A DNA stretch of 8,462 nucleotides from DATKMG01 sp035541995 (GTDB lineage: Bacteria; Acidobacteriota; Terriglobia; Versatilivoradales; Versatilivoraceae). The notes beneath the pieces are model-generated. The model was not told the origin of the DNA, did no database searches, and saw only the letters and a program-made list of their open reading frames with translations. Numbering within the stretch: position 1 is the first letter of the stretch; each line of letters starts with the position of its first letter. Below are positions 1 to 5,429 of this stretch, piece by piece. The stretch covers positions 1-8,462 of the forward strand of contig DATKMG010000192.1 of assembly GCA_035541995.1 (NCBI GenBank). The letters are read 5' to 3'. The position numbers and the translations under genes were made by a program.

Positions 1-1621
1 AGAAGCCGGGATCCTGGTGGGTGAAACCGTTGTGATCTTGCCGCCAAACGTGAGAGCTCAGAAGATAGTTGAGCGATGCGATTTTGTGCCGCCACGGCAG
101 ATGCGACGTAACCTTGAGCCACTTGGCGTGCTGATTGAACATCGAATCGACGATGTGGATGAAGGCCTCGTAACAATTGAAAAGCCCATGCCGGCCAGTG
201 AGCAGATAACCCTCCAGCCAGCCCTCGCATTGGTGCTCGCTGAGCATTTCCATTACACGGCCCTCAGGGGCGAGAAATTCGTCGTTCGGGACAGTCGCGG
301 CATCCCATTGGCGTTGGGTCACTTGAAAGAGGGCTTCCAGGCCGTTGGAGAGCGTCTCGTCAGGGCCCCATATGCGGAAATTTCGCTTCTCGCTGTTCAG
401 CTTCGTCACATCGCGCAGGAAAGGCCCGAGCACATGCGTATCGCCGATGCCGGGCGTCCCTGGGAAGGGTACGTCGGCCGCATAGTCCCGAAAATCCGGC
501 ATCCGCAGGTCGCGGAGCAGAATACCTCCGTTGGCGTGGGGATTAGCGCCCATGCGCCGTTCGCCCTTGGGCGCAAGGTCGGCCAGTTCCGGTTTCAGGC
601 GGCCCTGCTCGTCGAAGAGCTCCTCCGGCCGATAGCTCCTCAGCCAGTCTTCCAACAGCTTGAGGTGTTCGGGATGGGTGGCCGGGTCGGAGAGCGGCAC
701 CTGGTGCGAACGGAAGGTCCCTTCAACCTGCAGGCCATCGACCCTCTTCGGCCCCGTCCAACCCTTGGGCGAATTGAGGACAATCACCGGCCAACGCGGA
801 CGCTCGATCTTACCGTGGACGCGGGCGTCCTGATGGATTTTCTTGATCTGCTCCACCGCTGTGTCGAGCGTCGCGGCCATGGACTCGTGCATGAATGCCG
901 GCTCGTGACCCTCGACGAAGTAAGGCGTCCACCCGTAGCCGCGGAGCAACTGTTCCAATTCCTCGCGGCTGATACGCGCGAGGAGGGTTGGGTTGGAAAT
1001 CTTGTAGCCGTTGAGATGCAGGATCGGCAGGACCGCGCCGTCGGTGGCAGGATTGAGAAACTTGTTGGAATGCCAGGCTGTGGCCAGCGGCCCGGTTTCG
1101 GCCTCGCCATCGCCGACGACGCAGGCGACGACAAGATTGGGATTATCGAACACCGCCCCGAACGAATGGCTGAGCGAATAGCCCAACTCACCCCCCTCGT
1201 GGATCGAACCCGGGCACTCCGGCGAGGCGTGGCTAGGAATCCCTCCGGGAAACGAAAACTGAATAAAGAGCCTCCGCAGCCCCGCCTCATCCTGGCTGAT
1301 GTTGGGATAAACCTCACTGTAAGTGCCCTCTAGGTAGGTGTTGGCTACCACGGAAGGGCCGCCATGCCCGGGTCCGGAGACGTAAATCATATCGAGGTCA
1401 TATTTTTTGATGACTCGGTTCAGATGTACATAGATGAAGTTTTGCCCCGGAGTCGTACCCCAGTGCCCCAGCAGCAGGTGCTTCACATCCGCCAGCGTCA
1501 AAGGCCGCTTCAGCAGGGGATTGTCATGAAGATAAATCTGCCCGACCGACAGATAGTTAGCGGCGCGCCAATACGCGTCCATCTTGTGGAGCAGTTCCGG
1601 GGAAAGAGTGTTTGTCGCCAT
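1..1621 (-). CDS. xfp: Phosphoketolase (Xfp), N-terminal 540 residues, cut by the left window edge
   Basis: This thiamine-diphosphate enzyme cleaves xylulose 5-phosphate (and, in many members, fructose 6-phosphate) with phosphate to acetyl phosphate plus an aldose phosphate in the cytosol. The frame is open for 540 codons from an ATG at 1621-1619. An AGGAG ribosome-binding site lies just upstream. Visible family motifs are GHWGTTPG (51-58), GPGHGG (83-88), the ThDP/Mg site GDGEAETGPLATAW running to Asn190, FRSHQVPL (303-310) and CEGWLEGYLLTGRHG (465-479). His53, His86, His131, His306 and Glu466 line up with the catalytic residues known from bifidobacterial phosphoketolase at a nearly constant offset. 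Family members are about 790-820 residues, so roughly a third is missing only because the window ends. No frameshift is seen. It is probably functional, unlike the remnants upstream of it on the same strand. Whether it prefers xylulose 5-phosphate alone or both substrates cannot be read here. Confidence 0.96.
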   Translation of the reverse strand, partial: MATNTLSPELLHKMDAYWRAANYLSVGQIYLHDNPLLKRPLTLADVKHLLLGHWGTTPGQNFIYVHLNRVIKKYDLDMIYVSGPGHGGPSVVANTYLEGTYSEVYPNISQDEAGLRRLFIQFSFPGGIPSHASPECPGSIHEGGELGYSLSHSFGAVFDNPNLVVACVVGDGEAETGPLATAWHSNKFLNPATDGAVLPILHLNGYKISNPTLLARISREELEQLLRGYGWTPYFVEGHEPAFMHESMAATLDTAVEQIKKIHQDARVHGKIERPRWPVIVLNSPKGWTGPKRVDGLQVEGTFRSHQVPLSDPATHPEHLKLLEDWLRSYRPEELFDEQGRLKPELADLAPKGERRMGANPHANGGILLRDLRMPDFRDYAADVPFPGTPGIGDTHVLGPFLRDVTKLNSEKRNFRIWGPDETLSNGLEALFQVTQRQWDAATVPNDEFLAPEGRVMEMLSEHQCEGWLEGYLLTGRHGLFNCYEAFIHIVDSMFNQHAKWLKVTSHLPWRHKIASLNYLLSSHVWRQDHNGFTHQDPGF

Positions 1622-1633
1622 GATTCAATTCTC

Positions 1634-1825
1634 CTATTTTCCGTCAAGGCTGAGGATGTGGCAAACTGTCTCGTCAATCATGCGGGCTATGGTCACATCG
1701 TCGAGCCATTGAACGATCTCGCTCAAGAAAAGACCACCGCTCTACAGCCTCTTCAGAGCGGCCACTGCATTTTTCAGCGACTGGCGGGCGCGAAAGAAGT
1801 CCTCCCTGTCATCCCGTTTCTCCCG
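1634..1825 (-). pseudogene. Unidentified 3' gene remnant with an in-frame TAG, between the ligase head and phosphoketolase
   Basis: After the LigD ligase homology stops near 1825, a different minus-strand frame becomes protein-like. It begins REKRDDREDFFRARQSLK and runs to a TAG at 1744-1742. The same frame then continues through SEIVQWLDDVTIARMIDE to a TAG at 1636-1634, which touches the AGGAG of the phosphoketolase gene. Both halves are charged and helix-like. If the first TAG was a sense codon such as GAG, they would form one continuous C-terminal tail of about 63 residues. I do not recognise the family. There is no good start codon or ribosome-binding site, which fits a 3' fragment left by a deletion. 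Alternatively the second half could be a separate 30-codon ORF starting at TTG 1726, but nothing supports its translation. Confidence 0.4.
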
Positions 1826-1995
1826 GTGCGGTCCTTGCCGTTTCTGGACAGAAGGCTGACGACGGCCCCTTCCTTATAGGCGAGGATCCGAAAGCCGTCG
1901 TATTTCTCTTCATAGACCCAACCAGGCCTGTCGAATGGCTCGGGAACCAGCGTCGCCAGCATCGGCTGAACACGAAAGGGAATCCGGTCCGTCAT
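1774..1995 (-). pseudogene. ligD: Truncated LigD-type ATP-dependent DNA ligase domain (N-terminal head only)
   Basis: The ORF encodes 73 residues, of which about the first 57 match the start of the ligase domain of bacterial LigD (nonhomologous end-joining ligase). Visible signatures are RVQPMLATLVPEPFDRPGW, then motif I EEKYDGFR, in which Lys31 is the residue expected to be adenylated, then LLSRNGKDRT. After Thr57 (about 1825) homology stops and the frame ends in 16 unrelated residues. Motifs III, IIIa, IV and V and the OB-fold are absent; a complete domain is about 300 residues. The ATG at 1995 overlaps the TGA of the upstream PE gene as ATGA, so this was probably a translationally coupled separate ligase gene, or a fused LigD split by a frameshift. 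It cannot be a working ligase. Confidence 0.85.
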
Positions 1996-2678
1996 AATGT
2001 CCGCTTTCTCCGCCCCATGCGTCCTGGCGCCGGATTCGCGCTTGCCGTGGGTCGCCCTTTGCCGGCCGGATCAGCCATCGAAGCTCTCTCGACATCGCCT
2101 CCTCCGTCCCGTGCGATCTCTGCAAGAAGACGCTGGCTCGCGACGGAGCGCGGCTCCTCCTGTGTCACATCCCCTGTGGATGCATACTGATCGCGATGTT
2201 TGATAAGCAGCCAGGCGGATCGAGCGGGATTACTCCCAAAGCCCCGGGTGTGAACCAGGACCCACGATCCCCGGAGTTTTTTCCCGTAAAGCGTGAACTT
2301 GATCTCTCCCGCCTGCAATGAAGCGTCCACATCAGCGCTTTCCGGCTGCCAGGTTCCTCGATCCCATAACATTACCGTTCCCGCACCATATTGACCTGCG
2401 GGAATCACCCCCTCAAAGTCAGCATATTCCGCCGGGTGATCTTCCGTCCGAATGGCGAGGCGCTTCACCGAAGGATCGAGCGAGGGACCTTTCGGGACCG
2501 CCCAGGAGAGCAGTACGCCGCGCCATTCCAGACGAAAATCGTAGTGCAGCTGCGAGGCCATGTGCTTCTGTGCAGTGTAAATGAGCGACCCGTTGTCCTT
2601 CTTGGAGGCACTACCTGCGCCCCGCGGCTCTGGTGTCGCATCGAAGTTACGCTTCTTCCGGTATTCACTGAGTTTCAT
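1992..2678 (-). CDS. LigD-type 3'-phosphoesterase (PE) domain protein
   Basis: This is a 228-residue protein with the LigD PE domain, the Mn-dependent nuclease/phosphatase that trims 3' ends during bacterial nonhomologous end joining. The start KLSEYRKKRNFDATPEPRG resembles usual PE N-termini. The core has QKHMASQLHYDFRLEW (37-52), SWAVPKGPSLDP (58-69), EDHPAEYADFEGVIPAGQYG (79-98), WDRGTW (105-110) and LIKHRDQYAS (158-167). His39, His45, Asp47, Arg49, His81 and Tyr85 match the catalytic and metal-binding set known for Pseudomonas LigD. The low-complexity tail from about residue 190 resembles the linker that normally leads into the ligase domain. ATG 2678 is preferred because PE homology begins there and the upstream reading frame's TGA overlaps it as ATGA. 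However, the frame stays open back to 2951, making a MarC-PE fusion. The start has no strong ribosome-binding site. Confidence 0.88.
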   Translation of the reverse strand: MKLSEYRKKRNFDATPEPRGAGSASKKDNGSLIYTAQKHMASQLHYDFRLEWRGVLLSWAVPKGPSLDPSVKRLAIRTEDHPAEYADFEGVIPAGQYGAGTVMLWDRGTWQPESADVDASLQAGEIKFTLYGKKLRGSWVLVHTRGFGSNPARSAWLLIKHRDQYASTGDVTQEEPRSVASQRLLAEIARDGGGDVERASMADPAGKGRPTASANPAPGRMGRRKRTL

Positions 2679-2731
2679 ACAAGTCTGACGTGTAAGGGCA
2701 CCTGCTCCAAAAGCGCGCGGATGCCGTTCCA
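2675..2731 (-). other. Short 3' tail of an unidentified gene, stop overlapping the PE start
   Basis: At the point where MarC homology ends, one alternative minus frame reads NGIRALLEQVPLHVRLV and then stops at TGA 2677-2675. That stop shares the tetranucleotide ATGA with the PE gene start. Overlaps of this type are common between genuine operon neighbours, so this is probably the last 17 or so codons of the gene that originally preceded the PE gene. The helix-then-strand pattern is vaguely like a sugar-kinase C-terminus, but it is too short to assign. Confidence 0.3.
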
Positions 2732-2951
2732 TAGAAATTCCAAAGAAAGCGAGGATGTGGGTTCCGATGAAGTGGGACCCAACCAGCAGGAAAAAACTGT
2801 CCATCGCGATCCGCCAGGATAGTTCTCTCCGCGTGTTGGGTGAATATTCCTTCGTCATAGCCAGGAAGATCGGGCTTCCGCCCAGCGGGTCAACGATTGG
2901 AAACAGTGCCGTGAGAAAAAGGAATAGTCTCTTTTCGGCAGCAAGCATCAT
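2732..2951 (-). pseudogene. MarC-family integral membrane protein, N-terminal fragment (about 73 residues)
   Basis: Starting at ATG 2951, with an AGGGAG ribosome-binding site nine bases upstream, the product carries two hydrophobic helices typical of the start of MarC/UPF0056 proteins. These are RLFLFLTALFPIVDPLGGSP and, after KEYSPNTRRELSWRIAMD, SFFLLVGSHFIGTHILAFFG. The PIVDPLG turn is the family signature. MarC proteins have about six membrane segments in roughly 200 residues. Here the similarity ends after FFGIS (about 2733), and the frame runs on through 18 unrelated codons into the PE domain. The function of the family is not well established. As a MarC protein it is broken, but its start signals look intact, so it may drive translation of the fusion. 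ATG 2948 is an equally possible start. Confidence 0.8.
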
Positions 2952-3190
2952 GCTTCTGCACTCCCTGTTATGCCTGCGCTGTGATGACAAGGGCGGTTGA
3001 GATCAGTCTAAATCTGATTCAGCTTGCCTTCGCTTACCAAACGTTACCGGGAGCTTGTATTTTATCAAGCCTCTCTGAGCAATGCTACCAGACTCGTACA
3101 AATCTTCCGGACCTGCGTTCAGATTCATCGTTGCAATGCAAGCGCCAATTGATAAGCCTCTCAAAACACAATGGTTGGCAGTTCATAGAG
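2952..3190. other. Gene-free stretch upstream of the MarC fragment
   Basis: I see no protein-like frame on either strand. The segment should hold the minus-strand promoter for the MarC fragment and any plus-strand promoter for the toxin remnant. I found no -35/-10 pair good enough to call. With the cupin ending at 3460, the only coding signal between 2952 and 3459 is the degraded toxin gene. Confidence 0.5.
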
Positions 3191-3430
3191 CTGCAATCTT
3201 TCCGCGATTTCGTGAAGTTCGCGAAAACCCAAGGTTTTATTTTTGAGGGGGCGTTGCTTGGACGATTTGAAATCACCGACTGGTAATCGTTTGGAGACGC
3301 TCAGCGGGAAACTCAGGGGCTGGCAGATCATCAGGGTGAACGATCATGGCGGATTCTCTTCATCTGGTCCAAGGAGGGAGCAAAAAAAGTCAGGGTCGAT
3401 GATTATCAGGCAGTTGAGCAAATAGGGAGT
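3191..3430 (+). pseudogene. Degraded RelE/HigB-type toxin gene
   Basis: Pieces of a RelE/ParE-superfamily, HigB-like mRNA-interferase toxin appear in order on the plus strand but in changing frames. First comes a head-like LQSFRD (about 3191-3208), then, in another frame, CLDDLKSPTGNRLETLSGKL and GWQIIRVND (about 3255-3343). After a frame change WRILFIWSKEGAKKVRVDDY follows (3347-3406). Intact relatives read ...IRVNDQWRI.F.W......V.DY. Restoring one G after GATCA (about 3345) would recreate RVNDQWRILFIW, so a one-base deletion explains the second shift. The 30 or so residues normally between the head and LDDL are missing, so there is also an internal deletion. No HigA-type helix-turn-helix antitoxin follows; the next gene is a cupin on the opposite strand. 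The locus cannot make a working toxin. Confidence 0.72.
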
Positions 3431-3459
3431 TTCGATGGAGCATTGGAAAGCAGCACATG

Positions 3460-3816
3460 CTACAGATAATCGATTCGGAAAGGTTTGTTTGTAATAAATA
3501 TGACCGTGACGTCCCCTTCTGTACCCGCACCATGCTCCATCACCTCGCCTTCTGGGAACCAGACGAAAGTTCCAGGTCCATAGTCGCCCTTGTGGGTTAC
3601 CAAGTTGCCCTCGAGCACGTACATGCCGTGGGCACAGGGGTGCGTGTGTCTCTTGTTAATGACCCCCTTGGGATATCGTACCAGGCGGATCTCCATCCCA
3701 GTCTCCGCATCTTCATGGAGGTTCTTGCGGTAGAGGGTCTTCCCCAATGTCTCGTTGAAGCGCTCTTCCCAAGCGAGATCCGCGGTATTCAACGCCTTAA
3801 ACTCATCTGCTGCCAT
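3460..3816 (-). CDS. Small single-domain cupin protein
   Basis: This is a complete 118-residue, single-cupin beta-barrel protein, probably cytosolic and metal-binding. The start ATG 3816 has a GGAG ribosome-binding site six bases upstream. Cupin motif 1 is GVINKRHTHPCAHGMYVLEG (51-70), offering His57, His59 and His63. Motif 2 is the region YGPGTFVWFPEGEVMEHG (79-96), offering His95. This is a four-histidine pattern rather than the classical His-His-Glu-His. The N-terminal 50 residues (LAWEERFNETLGKTLYRKNL) contain the strand leading into the barrel. The substrate is unknown: cupins of this size include oxygenases, isomerases and sensor proteins, and nothing nearby decides between them. The gene stands alone, is divergent from the universal stress gene and lacks any sign of decay. 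Confidence 0.9.
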   Translation of the reverse strand: MAADEFKALNTADLAWEERFNETLGKTLYRKNLHEDAETGMEIRLVRYPKGVINKRHTHPCAHGMYVLEGNLVTHKGDYGPGTFVWFPEGEVMEHGAGTEGDVTVIFITNKPFRIDYL

Positions 3817-3965
3817 GGCGCTCTCCGTTCCGCATCGGTCCAGTCATCCATATTCGAAGAAATTTCCAGCCACACGGCATGCACTGGCTCCAGCGCGATC
3901 ACGATAACAGAATTGGTCAACTTGGAAACAAATGAACCCCTGAAATGTCCCTCAGGCGGAGTTTA

Positions 3966-3995
3966 TTGACCGCACGCCCTAATATGTGCTAATTT
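3966..3995 (+). promoter_or_regulatory. Possible sigma-70-type promoter of the universal stress gene
   Basis: TTGACC (3966-3971) and TAATTT (3990-3995) are separated by 18 bases. Transcription would begin near 4002, about 28 bases before the ATG at 4030. The -35 is close to consensus and the -10 is fair. It sits in the 213-base gap between the divergent cupin and stress genes, where promoters for both must lie. I could not call the opposing cupin promoter. Confidence 0.4.
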
Positions 3996-4029
3996 CACCT
4001 TCATTGTATCACCTTCAAGGGCATTCATA

Positions 4030-4455
4030 ATGAAAAGGCCCGAGCGAATTCTCATAGGATTAAAGACACTCGACCACGCTTGTGAGCTGACGGAATTAGC
4101 TTGTCATTTGGGAGCCGCAGCAGCATCCCTGCTGCTGGTTCATGTCATTGAGCTGCCCGATTCCACGCCCCTCTATGCTGAGGTACCCGAGCTAGAATCA
4201 ACCGCGAAGGAGATCCTCGACAAAGCTTTCCGCATTGCAGCAAGCAACCAAATGCAGGTCCGCACACTCACAGTGAGGGCTCACAGCGCGGCTTCCGCCC
4301 TGCTCGACGAAATGAAGCAAAACAAAATTGAACTGTCCGTGCTCGGTTATCACCACCGCCGCACCCTTGGGGAAATTATTTTGGGCACTACGGCCCAACA
4401 CCTCGTAAAGAACGCAACTTGCCGCCTGTTGTTTAATATCCCACCGCGTAGTTGA
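4030..4455 (+). CDS. Universal stress protein (UspA family)
   Basis: This is a 141-residue cytosolic protein of the UspA superfamily, a nucleotide-binding alpha/beta fold that usually dimerises and helps survival under starvation, oxidative or respiratory stress. The fold signature begins RILIGLKTLDHACELTELAC (6-25), with the first strand and helix. It continues with LLLVHVIELP (34-43) and ends ELSVLGYHHRRTLGEIILGT (101-120), then TAQHLVKNATCRLLFNI. The usual ATP motif is G-x2-G-x9-G-(S/T). Here it reads Gly106-x2-His109-x9-Gly119-Thr120, so the second glycine is replaced by histidine and nucleotide binding may be altered. Length is normal. AAGGG lies eight bases before the ATG. It appears monocistronic, between two minus-strand genes. 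Confidence 0.93.
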   Translation: MKRPERILIGLKTLDHACELTELACHLGAAAASLLLVHVIELPDSTPLYAEVPELESTAKEILDKAFRIAASNQMQVRTLTVRAHSAASALLDEMKQNKIELSVLGYHHRRTLGEIILGTTAQHLVKNATCRLLFNIPPRS

Positions 4456-4511
4456 TCAGACCGATTGGCGCCGACAGCCGAACACCTGAATGCTGACATG
4501 GGAAGGTGGGA

Positions 4512-4710
4512 TTAGTTCAGCCTCCGCTGGGTTCGGTGGGAAATCTCGGTAGGAACACTTATCAGACCGGCGGTCATGCGGCCGCGGACTTCCGGCTGAT
4601 GCGGCATATCCACCTTTGAGAGAGGATCTCCACTGATCTGGGCATGGAGGTATTCAATCTCTTCAACCAGGTCAACATTCGTGAGGTCAACAGATCCTAC
4701 ACCCAGGGTG
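4512..4710 (-). pseudogene. Unidentified 3' gene tail joined to the CYTH head
   Basis: Just beyond the point where CYTH homology ends, another minus frame reads as plausible protein: LTNVDLVEEIEYLHAQISGD, then PLSKVDMPHQPEVRGRMTAG, ending QRRLN at TAA 4514-4512. I do not recognise it. It has no usable start; the open frame extends upstream only by overlapping the CYTH fragment. The most economical reading is the surviving C-terminal end of a second gene, brought next to the CYTH head by a deletion. It could also be chance open frame. Confidence 0.33.
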
Positions 4711-4902
4711 GCCGTCCCGATAGAAGATGAGTTCTCCCTCGCCTGGCGAAACGACACGAAGCTTCAACCGACCGTTCGGGCAGGCGAAAAAAGTGTCGTC
4801 CTGAATGATTTCGACGGGTCCCTTGTCGGCGATGGCAGCGACCTTCGGGAGGATAAACTCAACGCGTTCGATGCGAGCCTTAATTTCAACGTTTCTTGCC
4901 AT
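4687..4902 (-). pseudogene. CYTH-domain (class IV adenylate cyclase/thiamine triphosphatase-like) protein, N-terminal fragment
   Basis: From ATG 4902 the first 62 residues match the start of a CYTH-domain protein. VEIKAR (5-10) is the characteristic charged first strand, DDTFFACPNGRLKLR (35-49) carries the second basic/acidic strand pair, and GEGELIFYR (54-62) follows. CYTH enzymes form a tunnel that binds triphosphates or long-chain phosphates through such alternating Glu/Lys/Arg strands; full domains are about 170-200 residues. Here homology stops at Arg62 (about 4717), and the frame ends nine unrelated residues later. The rest of the tunnel is missing, so no activity is expected. GGGAG lies only two bases before the ATG, so translation may instead start at TTG 4920. 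The gene is plainly truncated rather than merely frameshifted, because no other frame nearby resumes the CYTH sequence. Confidence 0.82.
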
Positions 4903-4985
4903 ATCTCCCGTTCTGAACAATGCAGCCGGTATTGTGCATCAAGATGTCGATTTCAGAATCAATGCAACCAGTCGACCCACCTGCA

Positions 4986-5014
4986 CTTGTCGGTGGAGCG
5001 GCAGATCCGACAAG
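4986..5014. repeat. Perfect 8-bp inverted repeat, 13-base loop
   Basis: CTTGTCGG (4986-4993) pairs exactly with CCGACAAG (5007-5014). It lies in the 146-base gap between the CYTH start and the stop of the upstream minus-strand gene. No T-run follows the stem on either strand, so it is not a standard intrinsic terminator. It could be a protein-binding site, an RNA hairpin in the CYTH leader, or chance. Confidence 0.4.
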
Positions 5015-5048
5015 AGATAAAAACTGGATTCTTTCTCGACAGTAAGTT

Positions 5049-5429
5049 TCACTTCAACGAACTCCTCTGCTCTAGCATCCTCTGCTGAGCGTCTTCGAGC
5101 GAGCTGCCAAGAACAAGCACCTTCACTTCTACTTTCCCCTTCTGGTGTGTCGGCAACGGAATTTGTGGGTCCACATGTTGACACGTCAGATCCGGATTGC
5201 TCCACACGTTTCCTGTTTCTCGGGTGAAGCTTGCAACTACCCACGTGCGATCCATCGACAGTGTGGCAATGAATGGCTCATCGACTTTCCGCGACTTGTT
5301 GTAGTAGGTAACGCCATCACCACCCCGTTCAACCAGTTGCGACGGCACCGGCCAGGTGAACGAAGCCATATAGCGGGCTGGCAACCATTTTTCGATAGAC
5401 ATTGTGAGCCGCGCTGGCGTTTCAGACAA
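5049..5429 (-). CDS. Conserved hypothetical protein, probably only its C-terminal part
   Basis: The product of about 126 residues has the look of a real protein. Key stretches are IEKWLPARYMASFTWPVPS, KVDEPFIATLSMDRTWVVAS, GNVWSNPDLTCQHVDPQIPL and KGKVEVKVLVLGSSLEDAQQ. Alternating strands and the closing VEVKVLVL...SLEDA pattern resemble the last beta-rich part of a larger secreted or carbohydrate-handling protein, but I cannot name a family. There is no signal peptide, no membrane segment and no cysteine cluster. Start choice is uncertain: TTG 5429 or ATG 5402. Neither has a ribosome-binding site, and the frame stays open only to a TGA near 5445. That fits a 3' fragment whose 5' part was lost, like its neighbours. 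Confidence 0.5.
   Translation of the reverse strand: MSETPARLTMSIEKWLPARYMASFTWPVPSQLVERGGDGVTYYNKSRKVDEPFIATLSMDRTWVVASFTRETGNVWSNPDLTCQHVDPQIPLPTHQKGKVEVKVLVLGSSLEDAQQRMLEQRSSLK

Noticed and set aside
784..1317. 177-codon minus-strand frame
   Set aside because: Out-of-frame shadow of phosphoketolase, rich in Arg/Ser/Pro with no domain.
17..1333. 438-codon open frame on the plus strand
   Set aside because: It lies wholly antisense to the phosphoketolase, whose translation has all family motifs; the plus-strand product has none.
1910..2125. 71-codon minus ORF across the PE/ligase boundary
   Set aside because: Third-frame shadow; its N-terminal part covers the PE linker and its C-terminal part the ligase head.
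1364..2822. Several plus-strand ORFs over the MarC/PE/ligase region
   Set aside because: Antisense to the PE domain gene and the neighbouring remnants; no protein-like features or ribosome-binding sites.
4456..4511. Terminator after the universal stress gene
   Set aside because: GGCGCC-centred symmetry is present, but there is no stable stem and no T-run.
4681..5088. 135-codon plus ORF
   Set aside because: Antisense to the CYTH head; composition is random-looking and no family is recognisable.
4939..5244. 101-codon minus ORF ending VGRLVALILKSTS
   Set aside because: Mostly overlaps the conserved hypothetical gene in another frame. The last 35 residues look mildly protein-like, but not enough to call a gene.
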